This document shows positions 38,101-50,019 of a stretch of 64,000 nt of DNA, one piece after another. The stretch comes from Membranipora membranacea (taxonomy: Eukaryota; Bryozoa; Gymnolaemata; Cheilostomatida; Membraniporidae). Made by a program: the position numbers and the translations under genes. Within the stretch, counting starts at the first letter, position 1; each line of letters starts with the position of its first letter. Location of the stretch: assembly GCA_914767715.1 (NCBI GenBank), contig OU612074.1, forward strand, positions 21,500,062 to 21,564,061, written 5' to 3'. A model generated the notes under the pieces. It saw only the letters and a list, made by a program, of their open reading frames with translations. It was not told where the DNA came from and did not search any database.

Positions 38101-40171
38101 TGTAAAACTCAGATCTCCAGGTAACTCAACTGGTTTTGCAAAGGCTATGAAAGAGGCAGATCATCATCCGGGTTCATAGTCTGAAAAATTAGTCAAAGAA
38201 ATTGAGACTGTAAACCAGATGTAAATCTAAAGACATTCTATCTTCAATACTATCATGTCTTATTATGGATTATTGGATTATATTACACACTCCATCAAAA
38301 TAATAGACTCTTATGAGGATTATTGCTTAGGATGGGGCTAATCTCACCTACCCATGTGTTTGAATAGTCAAGTGTGAACCACTTGAATTTAACATCTATT
38401 TGGACATTATAGTACTAATCCCTACTTCAGTAATTAAATCTGCTACTGGTCTGCTTTGAAGTTAGCTGTCGCACTTTCATTCAGATATTTCAAAGCTTGT
38501 CTAATCCCAATCTTATTGTTATGTGCGCTTCAATTGACCACTTCAATTTGAATGTCTTCAATCACTTTCAATAGTGGCTGTGGCTTATAATACCATTGAT
38601 GCCAATTCATTTGGAATTATAATGCAAATACCAAAAGAAATTTCTTCAAATAGGTCAATTAACACTTTGAAAAACAACTCCGCACTTCTGCATTGTCGGA
38701 ACCATTTTTGCAATAAATCTTCTTCGATATTTAATTTGACCAGTGACCATCGATGACAACTTATGGGTGGAAAAGTAACCTAATCATGGATACCTTCATA
38801 AACAAAGATGTTCATAACATGTGTGCACAATAACAGGTGTATGCAGTTTTTTCCCTTTTGCAAAAGTATAAAATTGAAACATAATGGCGCAAATTTCAGA
38901 AGATGTATCTTTTCATATCGAATATCAGCTGATACATGCTTGAAGTTTTCATTATGAATAGTCATTTGTTCACAAAATAAAAATATTGAAGAACACACTA
39001 AGGAATACCCTTCAACAGTAAAAGGCTAAACAACCCCCCCCCCCCCTCTTCATTGATAAAATCAGCTATCCTTTGCCAACATAAAATTATTATCTGGATG
39101 AAATTTCAAATTTGATCTCTACTAATTATGAGACATCTATGAGATGTGCTCCTCCCTGAGGCTATTTAAGTCTGGATTATACCACACGTAGGCCTTCATA
39201 GATCAGGTGCATCAGATTTGATTTCATAACCAAAGATATATGGTGACACAGGAAAGTGTCAATGGATTTAGCAGAAAATACGACGAACAAAAAACATCTG
39301 CGATCATAGCAAGAATTTGTAGACTGGAATGTTAAAGTATGTGAGGTACTGTACTGGACTATGTTATCCATGGTTTAGAAATTTAGAAATAGTGGTTTTA
39401 GCGTTTACGGCCACCAATAGGGTGTATTCAGTGCAACCTTTCTAATTAAGAAAACCTTCTGGTATCAAGGGTCCAACTGTCATTTTTTATTATGTATCCA
39501 AGCATAGTGCTTTGGCTGGCAACTTGAATGCTTGATCAGTAAGATTTTTTTTGGCTTTAGCTATAAAAAAAATTAAACCTTAAACCAGAATTGCCTTGAG
39601 TATACTATTAAATAGTTTATAGATATACCCTGAAGTTGTGTAAATCTTTATTGAGTGATTGACACCCTAATATATGGGGGGTTTTTCTCTTTCCAAATTG
39701 AAATGATGAATTGATAGAACAGTTTTTTTACAAATTTAAAAGAACTTTAGCTTATTGCTTTCCACAGATCAAAGCGATTATCAGAGTATGCTAATCTGAT
39801 TTGTAAAAACCTGTAAGGATTAAAAACACTGACGCCTATTGCCCACTCTTAACAGTTTTTCTGCGAAGAATTATTACAAAAAAATGGGTGAAAGTTAGTC
39901 ACCACTCTATTGCGACGCTTTTTCGTAACAACCACCTGGTCCTGGTAAGCTGACAGGTCTCTGGTGTTCTTAGATTTTATAGGTTTTACTCGAATAAGCT
40001 CCCCAACACACACACACATCATCATACCATTATCATTGTGATCGATGGTTCATACATTTGTATCTTTGGTATCTGGGTTAGCCATCTGATTTTTAGATTA
40101 GGCTACAGCCAACCATTAATTGTCATTGTGGCAATAGTTGTCTTTCCGCAAAACCTTAGCCCACAACCATG

Positions 40172-40913
40172 TCATTTTTCACTGCATCTTCATTTTTTTT
40201 TAATTTAACGCAAAAAGAATGCCAAAAAACAGCTATTTTTGGGGTTCTTTTAGGTGTTTTTGGGCATTCTTTTGCGTTAAATTAAAAAAAAATGAAGATG
40301 CAGTGAAAGATTATGTTGGAATTTCCTGTTTGCACCATGGTTAATGAAAGCGGCTTTATATGTGAGAACTTTGTTTGGCCACAATAATGGTCATTTGGAC
40401 AGCATGTTTGGTGTTATGCACAGGAGGCAAAAATATTAGCTGTGTTCGAGAGTCTACTGTCATGCAATATGCAAGCTAATTTGTTGAAAGTCAATGTGTA
40501 TGACATTTGAAGTGTACTCTAAGAGAAAATCATAATTAATTTTGTATCGAGCCTATGATATTGTCTGAATTAATGATTGAAATTTCACATATTTTCACGA
40601 CTTCACAAAAAAATGCATTGTATGGCGTGACGTAAAAAGTCAATTCAGACTTGTCATATATCAAAGAAAATCAAACTTTACGATGAGCGCAATCTCAAAG
40701 GATACATTCCACCTGTTTTGAAATCTCTTGCAATTAATTTGAGTCCTCCTTCTGCATTGACAATAACAGCGTTTTCTGCCTCATTTCCTCCCTAAAATGA
40801 CACAACACAACGTCATAAAATCATGTTTTTGTTCAGGCATTCATTTTCAGTAGCTCGGCCGCTTTCCAACAGTATATGATATGTTGATACTCCGATCGGT
40901 CTTTGAAATTACC
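40172..40913. mobile_element. half copy of the 1.36-kb fold-back element
   Basis: Contains the central stem-loop (aatttaacgcaaaa...ttttgcgttaaatt) and the right arm to 'cggtctttgaaattacc', followed by TTAA (40,914-40,917). The left arm is missing. It sits exactly where A-type sequence stops and B-type sequence begins. Confidence 0.85.
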
Positions 40914-41762
40914 TTAACACTTCAAATTATACCAAGGACTGATTGTGTGCAAAAGAAAACTTTGTAGGTTTGTCATCACGCCATCATTGTGTTTTATAAT
41001 TTCTGAACTGAAAAACTTGAGTTGAGATAGGCCACTTAGAAGACATGGCTCAGCTTTCAGCCGAATGACAGAATTTGACTGTTCTTCACAGCGTCATACA
41101 TCTGGCAACCTCAAAAGCGTTGATGACTATGTTTCAATCAATCGATTATATTTTGTCAATATGTTTTTCTGTTGTGTGTATGTCGGTCATCCTAGTTTTC
41201 CAAAGGGTCTTTGGTCAGATTTATGTGTGCATACTTCCATAGTTCATTCTTGTTTCGATGCATAAGACACCATTGAGCCCATTATTCTTGAGCTTATTTT
41301 TGTGTTATTACTTATTGTACTCACTGAAACAAAAATCTTTATTATTCAAAAGTGGAGGTGGTTGAAAAATTTAAAACAAATATAAAAAAAGTGTTCACAG
41401 TGCAACAATTTGGAGCTTATCTCAATTAAATGGCTATGGTTAGTACTAGCCTACTTCTATGCATTAAACTATGTATAAATTGATGAAATGGAAAACTGGT
41501 CAAATGATTGGCAAGCCTGCCAAAAACTGGATCTAGAAAATGAAGGAATTATGATCGGTCGGTATGCAGGAGCAGGAGCAGGAGATATTTGGATACGAAC
41601 AAATGGTGACTGAATAAGATAGGAAGTAATTATAGTTTTATAGCTGAGACAAGCCCGGGTTCCCTGTATATGTGGATGGGAAGCACACTGGAGTAAACAC
41701 TGTTATTGAAATAAATCAAAAATGATATTTTTTAGTAATCAACGTGCTCATTATTCATTATT

Positions 41763-41878
41763 AATATTCCTAAAGAATATAAACAATATTTTTAAAATAT
41801 TGTTCATATTCTTTAGGAATATTCCTAAAGAATATAAACAATATTTTTAAAATATCGTTTATGTTCTTTAGGAATATT
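41763..41878. repeat. two overlapping ~61-bp palindromes in tandem
   Basis: aatattcctaaagaatataaa pairs with its complement about 40 bases on, forming a near-perfect hairpin (41,763-41,823). The unit is then repeated with two changes (41,818-41,878). Flanks are ordinary B-unit DNA; paralogues at 24,340-24,400 and 50,020-50,060 have only a plain 'actttagagatatttatat' there. Confidence 0.85.
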
Positions 41879-42288
41879 TATATCTCTATTTGAAGGTGAT
41901 CGCTTATTACAACAAGCATTTGTATAAATAAAATACCTTGATAGTATCAAAAATACCACGCCCTAGGCAAATTGCAACCAAAGGTCATATCGCAAGAATA
42001 CCCGTAATGAGCAAACCTATATTTGTGATTCTATTTTGGGAAGATAATAGGACATTCGGTTTGATTTATTGAACCCTTAATAGAGTGCAGGGCCAGAACC
42101 AAAAAAATCATAATTTTGTCATTCTTGATAAAGCTATCAATCAGTATCAACAAATCAGGAAAATTAAAAATTAAAATTTTCTCTTAGCAATCAATCCACA
42201 CAAACCAAACAGGATATGCTTTCAAATTTACTGAAACATCTGCTCTTCTTTCCCATGGTGACTATTTATTGGTCAAGGAATCTTGCCG

Positions 42289-42325
42289 TATATGTGTGTA
42301 TATGTGTATATATATATATATGTGT
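42289..42325 (+). repeat. (ta/tg)n microsatellite
   Basis: Alternating tatgtgtg and tatatata dinucleotides. Confidence 0.85.
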
Positions 42326-42464
42326 AATTAAAAGGTACCTGCACTACAATATAACCCCAAACTATAATTAAGTTGTTGCCTCGAACTAGCTGGAATTCTT
42401 TTTAAACTCATAATATTATCACTGTTATCACTATTATTCTCGTTTACAAGCTTGTCTTCCATTT

Positions 42465-42632
42465 CTACCCAATGCCAGCAGCTATGCCCGGCCACAGTTG
42501 AAAAATCCGCCGATATCCGCCGATATCCGCCGATATCCGCCGATATCCGCCGATATCCGCCGATATCCGCCGATATCCGCCGATATCCGCCGCTGGCAAT
42601 GTTGGAACTATGATACCAGCAGGATCAAAACA
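42465..42632 (-). pseudogene. duplicated terminal exon, disrupted by a 10-bp repeat
   Basis: Aligns with the 56,948-57,162 exon at both ends (TTTTGATCC..., CTGTGGCCGGGCA). The acceptor AG has become AT (gacatg), and eight copies of a 10-base unit destroy the frame. Clearly non-functional. Confidence 0.7.
42507..42592. repeat. 10-bp tandem repeat (ccgccgatat) x8
   Basis: Eight perfect units plus a partial one. It lies inside the exon copy, replacing the 'gcggacgcagat' segment seen in the intact exon, and so grew from exon sequence. Confidence 0.95.
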
Positions 42633-45600
42633 TGTCAACAAAGAGAAATGAGGTTGATGCTCTACATATTTCATTAATGTGTGAACTCGGGGTGTTACTC
42701 ATAATTACATAAACATGGGAAGAGTGTTGCCTTTACGAAATTAGAACTTAAACAACACACCCAATGATCATCTTTTTTAGTTAGGCTACACCGAGCCCTG
42801 ATAGAGCAAGTAACCTTGTCACCATAACGATGTTGTCCTCTTTCGTAACTCAAAACCTGATCTCTATAATTATGAGATTACCCGAGATATCCTCTTGCTT
42901 GAGGTTATTCATTTCTGAATAAAAACAAGTGTAAGGCATAGAACAGGAGCATTGGATTTGATTTCATAATAAGAGGAGTGTGGCAACGTGAAAAACTGTT
43001 GATGTATAGAAACTGCAATCATTGTAAGAAATTGGGGTCAGTAATGTTTATGCCTGTGACGGAGGTGACTCAATTTCTAAGGTTATAGATTAAGAATTAT
43101 AGGAAAGCATGTTGAAGTGTTTGCTTCAGGATTGAGGAAGTTTTTGTGATCGGATGAATCATGAAGTAGATTAAGTGAGCCTCGTTCGGTGAAGAAATAT
43201 AGGGTAAAAAAAGTTGAACTGTGTTCTTACTGATTAAACATCAAAACAATAAGCTTTATTGCCTTGAATTCAATCAGCCTAAAATTATTTATAGCTGGTT
43301 TTAAAAACAAGAACAAACCTGTTATCTGCTTCATATGAAAACATAAGATCTGGAGCTGAGGTTGTAAATATGTTTTTGCTATACTATACCTATAATTATA
43401 TTTAACTGGTTTTAAAAAACAAGAACAAACCTGTCATCAGTTTCCCATGACAAAAAATACATGGAGTACTCGTAAACGTTGTGAATACGCTTTAAAGTTA
43501 TTTATACCTTTAATGGGAGGTGAACAAGCTGAGAAACATATTTTCTACTGTCTCAAACAAAATATTAATTGATCAGACATGTTTTTACATGCAAGGATGA
43601 GTTCAGAGATGATAAAAAACTTCAGCTCATTGTTTTGCAAGGATCAAAGCAAGGTCAAAGTATTAAAATATAATTTGTAAAAACCCTAACCCTTATTTCT
43701 ATTGTCTTTACTACCGATATTTCATATTCCGTGAAATGGTATATGATTGAGGAGCTTAATAAATTTAGTCATCATCCTGTTGCAACATTCTCTCTGACAT
43801 TTGGTTAATAACCACGAGCTCCTTGCAGGCTGACACATAATCTGGTGTTGTTAGGTTGAGTAGAAATAACCATTACAACCATACATTTTTTTGATTTGTT
43901 GGTCCTATAGATTAGGGCCGAACTAAAGAGCCAAGTGTTGTGATTGCTTCAATGTCATGAATCAGCCACACTAAAAATCTTACTTTGTCAACTTGACCCG
44001 ATTGTTGTATTAGGAAGCTCAAATTTAATTCATTTTTCATATGAAATTGTAGCAATTTATCTTGCTGTCTTGCTGTACACCCTGATTATGGGATATTCAG
44101 TGTTCAGGTGATCACTAGGAGTAACAAGTTGAGATGATATCACTTTTTCTATGTCTTGCCTCATTGGTCCTGGCCTTCGTACCTAAAGAAAGCTTGGTGC
44201 ACATCATGGTTAAGTTATTTAGTTGTCTGGTACAAACTCTATTTTGGAAAATATTGGGAAATTTGATTTATTGTACATGAAGATATGTTATTCAATTTAC
44301 TCAAACATCTAATATTCATCTCCATGTTAAATTTAGGAGGGTGTAATTGAAAAATACCTGTCCTGTGAGTTTAACCAAGAAATATGATTAAATTGTTGCC
44401 CTTGAACCAACATAAGTTCTATATTTGTTATTTGGAGATTAGATTTGATTTACACTAGGATGCGGAGCTAGGGTTACCAATAATAATTATTATACTTGAT
44501 ATAGCCACCAATTAGTAATAATATCTCTTCAGATAACTAACAATTGGAAATATTTTCTGAGGATCAATTCCCACAAATAGAAGAGGGAATGTTATCGAGG
44601 TTAGTCAAACATCCTGGTTTTCTTTTACAATTAAACAATTTAAATGAGGTTTTGACTTGTTAATTTGAAATGAGAAAAAAAAACCTGGATGTGGGTTTAG
44701 CATGAAGTGAAATGTAATTGAATTGAAAAACTAACTTTTAACATCAAGTTAATATTGCTGTTTGTAAGATTCCTGTTTACCATCTATTCCGCTGCTTCTA
44801 CCTGGAAGCTGAAAAATATGTGTCAGATGCTGTGGCTGCTTATATTGTTTCTATCAATGGTCGGAGCTTTGACTTCAAATCATGCACTAGTTTGATCCAT
44901 ATTTTATCGACAAAATATATCAATACCACACTACAGCCCAGAGATGTTTTCCCCACAGCTCTTTCACTCATATTCCAAGGCTACTTGGTCAGTTTGGTGC
45001 AACATCAAACTTTCATCATGACATTAGATGTAATCTTACAGACTGAGAAGACATTTTACACCACGCCAATATCACTCTTCCTCATTAAGGTCTATACTAT
45101 CCTTTGATAAAGCCAGCAACCTGCACTCTGTGGCATATATATACAAGGATTACCGAGTAACTTTTGAAATGGCTGTTTTGAGTGCTGGGGAAGTCTAAGC
45201 TATGAAATGACAAACCTGGTTGACTCAGTGGGACTTTTTTGGAGAAAACACTTCAGGTACCTGCCAACCAACTTCTTCCTGATTTTGTATCCAACCATTA
45301 TGCTTAGCGCTTTGGCAACCTGCCTAAGTGAGATTTTATCATCTATAAATAGATGGTTTTAAAAACAACATTAACCCTGTTAACAGTTTCTCATGAATAA
45401 TAAGTATCTTGATTATTCAAAAACACAGTTTATATACTCCAGTGATATTTTTATCTTTAATCGAAGGTGAACACTATTCAGTTCCTACTTCCAAAGTCCT
45501 GGTGATTAATTGATGGACAGAATTTTTTACATGCCAAGGACTACATCAAAGGAGATAATATCAAACTCCAACTCATCGTTTGCAAGGATCAAAGCAAAGC

Positions 45601-46380
45601 CAGGGTACTCAAATCCCATATGTAAAAAACTGTAGCGCTAAATAACCTCTATTTCCAGTGTTCAGTACTCAAAACCAATATTTCACAATGATATTTTATA
45701 AAATGATATGATTACAAAAAGTTAAATAATAGTTAGTCACCATCCTGTTGCAACACTCACCCTGACATTTTCCGTAACAACCACTTCTCCTAGTGCTGTT
45801 AGGCTTGGAAGTTTTTACTTCAAACCCACTCAGCTACAGTCTTGCCCACACCATTGAAATTTAGGGTTTGTCAAGATTCAGTCAACACAATGAGTAATAT
45901 TAACAAAATAGACATTATAGAAGTTTGCAAACTTTTAAAAATTCCTCTGCAACCAAAGAGCTAGGCGTTGCGATGAGAGTTTCCATGGCATGATATCAAC
46001 ATCCAAATTTGCCACAAAAAGAAAAATTGGCTCTGTGTGTCCAAATGAATTGATTTTCATACTCAAATACCAATAGTTAATTCAATATACATAATATTAT
46101 TATTTTGAAGCAGCAATCCTCTTGTTGTCTTGCTGTATATCCTGATCAGTAGAAGTACCAGGCTGAGATGATATCACTGTTTTGTTATGTCGCACCACTT
46201 AACTCCTGGTGATCTTCCCTGGAGAAAGTTTGGTACACTTTGTGGTAAGGTTATTGAGTTTTGTGGCACACCAGCTAAACCAACACCTGTTATGACATTT
46301 TGATGTGCCATTAACCAGTCTGAAGTATGGTCGACTTAAACAATGTCTTACGTCAATGATAATATATGGCATATAATGAG

Positions 46381-46420
46381 CCAATCAGAAGGGGGGATTA
46401 TTTCTGAAGACCTATATAAA
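46381..46420 (+). promoter_or_regulatory. core promoter of profilin-like gene 3 (CCAAT + TATA)
   Basis: CCAAT at 46,381-46,385, 'ttatttctgaagac', and tatataaa at 46,413-46,420. It is identical to that of gene 4 and close to those of genes 1 and 2. Confidence 0.8.
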
Positions 46421-46511
46421 CTAAAGTCAGTGCACGGTAACCCAAAACCGATCTAGACATCAACTTAGTAACACACATCGAGATACAGATCTCCACAACC
46501 ATTAATTCACC

Positions 46512-47237
46512 ATGCTTGGAAAACTAATCATCTCAACTTTTATCAACTCAGCTGCGAAAGCTAAGGCAGCACAACAGAACGAGGAGGGACTCTCTATGGC
46601 TAAGATGTTCCTACAGTACTTGAAGTCACTGAAGAAGACAGGAGTCAAACTGAGAGAGTCTATGCTGCTTAATGGTGACGGAAAAGTCATCGTCAGAGAC
46701 AGCGGAGTTATCTGTAGTCTTACTACAAAAGATATCGTGGTGAGTGTTGGTTTAAGATCATTTGATGTATGTAATGTAATGTATGAACGATTTTTGGAAC
46801 AATATGTGGAACAATTTGATGTAAAATAATGCCTACAAGGGCAGTGAGAATCACAAATATCCAGCTAAAAAGAGCGAAAATACCGTTTTAACCGTTCTGT
46901 TCTTAACATGTCTCTGTCCTTCTTGCAGACGATCCACAACATACTTGTACATGGTGATGAATGCCGAGATGTCATACACCTGGATGGTCTCTATTACTGT
47001 GTGAAAGAGCTCACTGACCGTAGAATGGTTCTCTTCAACGGCACCTACTACATCATAGCTTGTCTCACCAAGTCTGGACATGTTGTCCTCTTTAGCCTCA
47101 GGGCTAAGAAGTCAGATGGGACTCGTGTCCTAACATGGATCCAGGGCATCGCTGACGGCATGAGGAGCTCAGGCAGATTGGGAGGGTCTACTGCATACCA
47201 GAGACAGAGCAGAGAGAACATTCTAGACTGGTTCTGA
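46512..47237 (+). CDS. profilin-like small protein, gene 3
   Basis: Exons 46,512-46,739 and 46,929-47,237 (TGA), phase-0 junction KDIV/TIHN, 178 residues. The start ATG is in the context ttcaccATGc, about 70 bases after the expected transcription start, with no in-frame ATG between. It shares all landmarks of the family: an N-terminal Ala/Lys-rich helix, LKKTGVKLRESML, NGDGKVIV, HLDGLYYCVKEL, FNGTYYIIACL, GHVVLFSLRAKKSDG, a helix IQGIADGM, and C-terminal ILDWF. By direct comparison it differs from gene 4 at only 8 of 178 residues, most of them conservative (A14V, L27I, V61I, R159K). Intron 46,740-46,928. The profilin assignment is from secondary-structure order and short motifs, not from a search. 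Confidence 0.85.
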
Positions 47238-47337
47238 AGATTCTCACAGCAAAACTAGAAGAGACGGCAAAGATATGAATCTTGAGAAGTGAGCGATCGG
47301 GAGTTTGAAAGAGATTGATTCAACAAAGCCAAGACAG

Positions 47338-47515
47338 GTAAGCTCCAGCAATTGCTATCAGTTCTCTAGTGTTGTTAGCTCTTGATGATAGCTTTTTTGA
47401 TGACATTGGAAGCAGACTGTTCAAGTCTATGAGTTTACTCACATGTTGAAGCAATCTTTCATTTGAGATGTGACGACTTTAGCCGATCATCATGTTACTC
47501 TTGATTCTATTGTAG
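47338..47515 (+). other. 3'-UTR intron of profilin-like gene 3
   Basis: Donor cag/gtaagctcc, 100 bases after the stop; acceptor gattctattgtag/ca. Confidence 0.65.
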
Positions 47516-49006
47516 CATGAATCAAAGCTAGATCACAGACAGAAAGAGTGAAAGGAAGCGAGAGGCACACCATAAGGCTTGGGTGAGAAACGGAAGCTAA
47601 ACACATAAATCACAAACGTTACAAAATATGAAGATCAGAAATGTCATCTTCACGACTGCAACATCTTATCATGGGTCAACTTTTGGATTATAACAAGTAA
47701 TAATCAGTGGAAGAAAAAACTATGTAGGATTATCATCACGGCCTGGTATGAAAAACCTGTGCTGAGATTGCCCTATTGGAAGACATGGCTCAACTTTCAA
47801 AGCCAAACGACAGGATTTGACTGTTCTTCTTCACAGCCTTATACATCTGGCAACCTCAAAGGCGTTGTTTTATATCTATGTGTTGATGTTAATGTATTAA
47901 TCTATTGATTATATTTTGTCAATATATTTTTCTGTTGAGTATAATTAGTGATGGTCATCCACATTATTCAAAGGGTCTTTGGTCAGTTTTATGCTTGCAA
48001 TTTCCATATTTCGTTCTTATTTTGATACATAAGACACCATCGAACCCTTTTTTATTGAGCTGATATTTTAATTGGTAATAAACTCTTCTCACTGAAACAT
48101 AAAATCTATATTGCTGAAAAGTGGCGGTAGTTGCAAAATGTTAAATGAATAAGAAAACAAGAGTTCACACTTCACAGTGCGTCTGCAAATTCGTAATCAT
48201 GATAGGCCAAGGTAAAATGCTTTTAAATAGACAAGAAACAGCAAATTTATAGTCAGTGTGACAATTTGGGGCCTTATCTCAATGAAATAGTCATAGTTAG
48301 TAGTAGCCTGCTTCAAAGAATTTCACTAGGCAAAATTGAGTCTTGACACAATGGAAAACTGGTCCAATGATACGATTGGCAAGCCTGCAGCAAACTGGTT
48401 CAAAAAAAGGTAGGCAAGTAGGAGCAGGAGTTAGTTGGAACCAAACAACTGGTAGTTGGAAAAGATGGTGAGTTGTTTTAGAATGTAAGATGATACAAGC
48501 CTGGCATCACTCATCACTGTATATGTGGTTGGGAAGCACACTAGAGTAAACAATGTTATTGAAACAAATCAAGTCCTGCAAAATTCAATAGTATCAAACA
48601 ATACCACAGGCATTTGAGAGATTTGCTATGAAAGGTCATATCTCTAGAATACCCTGTGGTCATCATGCCTATTATTGTGATTCACAAACTCTATTTTGGG
48701 AAGATTTGTTGATTTATTGCACTATAGAGTGGGGAGCAAGGGATTACCAAATAATAATATTATCCTTCTTAATGATACCATCAATCAGTATCAACATTTC
48801 AGGGAAATTGATATAATGAGAAATCATTTGAGGATTTGATTCATCTTGTTTTTATCTCAAAGGAAACATTTAACGTGCTGATGACTTAGGTGGGAGAATA
48901 CAACGAGAAAACACCTCACATGTGAGAACGGCCAGAGATGAATTATGAATAAATGACAAATCTAGCCCTTGACAAAGGCGTCCCGTTACAGCCACACAAT
49001 CTGTAC

Positions 49007-49078
49007 CAGTTGACATAAGCTGTCGACAAACTGGGATTGTCTAGACTCTCCCAGTTTGTCGGCAGCTCATGTCAACTG
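49007..49078. repeat. hairpin built partly from profilin-like gene sequence
   Basis: 30-base arms (cagttgacat...gacaaactggga and complement, 28/30 matches) around a 12-base loop. The inner stem gacaaactggga resembles the codons just before 'actgcataccag' in the profilin-like genes, and one arm is their inverse. It abuts the truncated gene fragment. Confidence 0.8.
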
Positions 49079-49232
49079 CATACCAGAGAGACAGAGCAGA
49101 GGGAGCATTCTAGACTGATTTTGAATTGATTTAGATTGAAAATTGAGAAGATGGCAAAGATATGAATCTTTAGAAGGGATTGTTTAGAATTTTCTAAGTG
49201 ATCAATTAAACAAAATCATGGTAAGCTCCAAA
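49076..49232 (+). pseudogene. truncated 3' end of a fifth profilin-like gene
   Basis: Matches the last ~15 codons and 3' UTR of genes 3 and 4: tgcataccagag.gacagagcagag, cattctagactg, gatggcaaagatatgaatcttt, and the 3'-UTR donor now as atg/gtaagctcc. The terminal TGGTTC is TGATTT, giving an early stop. No upstream coding remains. Confidence 0.85.
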
Positions 49233-49583
49233 AGTTGCAGTCGGTTTAATTGGATATGATTGACAAGATAAGAAAATATAAGCGATCATTGTAAGAGTTT
49301 GTTGAGAAGAAGGTCTATTTATAAAGTATTTAGGAATTGTTGTTAAAATGATTGCTTTAGGTTTTGACGAAGTAGGGGCGATGAAATGACTCACCAGCTG
49401 AATTCAGTGCACCTTTTTTGGAGACAACCCTTCAGGTAAAAGTCTTCCAGCTAAGTTCTTCCTGATTATATATCTGACCACTACGTGCGCTTTGGCTGCC
49501 TGTCTAAGTAAGATATATACCATCTATATATAGCTGGTTTAAAAACAAGATTTACCCTGCTCATGAATAATCAGTACCTAGAG

Positions 49584-49999
49584 CATACATGACAAGTTGG
49601 TAGACCAAGAAATCAGGAGGTCTCAGCGGACGAACTCCCGACCCGAAGTACCACTCTGCGCGTCCCGCAGTGGGGGTGTTATTCGGCCCTTGTTGTCATT
49701 TATTTTAAGCCAAAACTAGAGCGTTTATAATATGAAATGCGTAATTTTACCTGATTTTACAAATTTTATTGTTGCACTTTATCCGAAAGAGGAGAGATTG
49801 TATGTTAATAGACAATCATATATAGGTATATGTACTGTTGGGGTAGGAAAACATAGTTTTTCTTGCAACGAGAAGCTTAAAAAGTCTTCTGGGTGAAGGA
49901 AGCTGAAAAAAGGGAGGAAAAGGGAGATAGGGAGGAGGTAGAAAATACCCCTTAAAAACTGGGAGGCTCCCTACCAAAAAGGGAGACTTGTCAGGTATG
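49584..49999. mobile_element. 416-bp non-autonomous DNA transposon with 8-bp target duplication
   Basis: acctagag occurs on both sides (49,576-49,583 and 50,000-50,007). Imperfect terminal inverted repeats: catacatgacaagt on the left, catacctgacaagt on the right. Paralogous sites (about 45,412 and 53,456) have one 'agta(c/t)ct(g/t)gatta' with no insert. Eight-base duplications are typical of hAT-type transposases. The interior has a GC-rich patch (49,615-49,690) and purine-rich gggagg tracts; no transposase frame. Confidence 0.85.
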
Positions 50000-50019
50000 A
50001 CCTAGAGACTTCAAAAACG

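Larger units (their letters stand above)
29830..40115. repeat. segmental duplication block A2
   Basis: Partner of A1 with one, not two, copies of the ~1.8 kb C segment. It carries profilin-like gene 2 and a private SINE (33,400-33,565). It ends where a half fold-back element begins (about 40,170). No other conserved open frame. Confidence 0.85.
40918..45110. repeat. duplication block B2
   Basis: B-type segments in order: similarity to the region after genes 3/4 (from about 40,960), 'ttggcaagcctgcc' (41,510), 'aaggtcatatc' (41,983), the minus-strand exon copy (42,465-42,632), 'cctgttgcaaca' (43,777), 'caggtgatcactaggagtaa' (44,106), then a segment (44.3-45.1 kb) whose partner is 52.2-52.95 kb. 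An open frame at 44,820-45,107 is interrupted in the partner, so it is not called a gene. Confidence 0.7.
45240..50007. repeat. duplication block B3
   Basis: B-type segments in order: 'cttcaggtacctgccaac' (45,250), 'agttagtcaccatcctgttg' (45,731), 'aggctgagatgatatcac' (46,160), profilin-like gene 3, 'attggcaagcctgcag' (48,375), 'ggtcatatctctagaataccc' (48,635), a truncated gene fragment (49,076-49,232), and a transposon insertion (49,584-49,999). Confidence 0.7.

Noticed and set aside
42507-42592. CRISPR-like regular repeat
   Set aside because: Ten-base units without spacers in an animal genome; a plain tandem repeat.
44820-45107. 95-residue frame MSDAVAAYIVSING...
   Set aside because: The paralogous segment at about 52,680 has stops and substitutions within 35 codons; at most a decayed exon.
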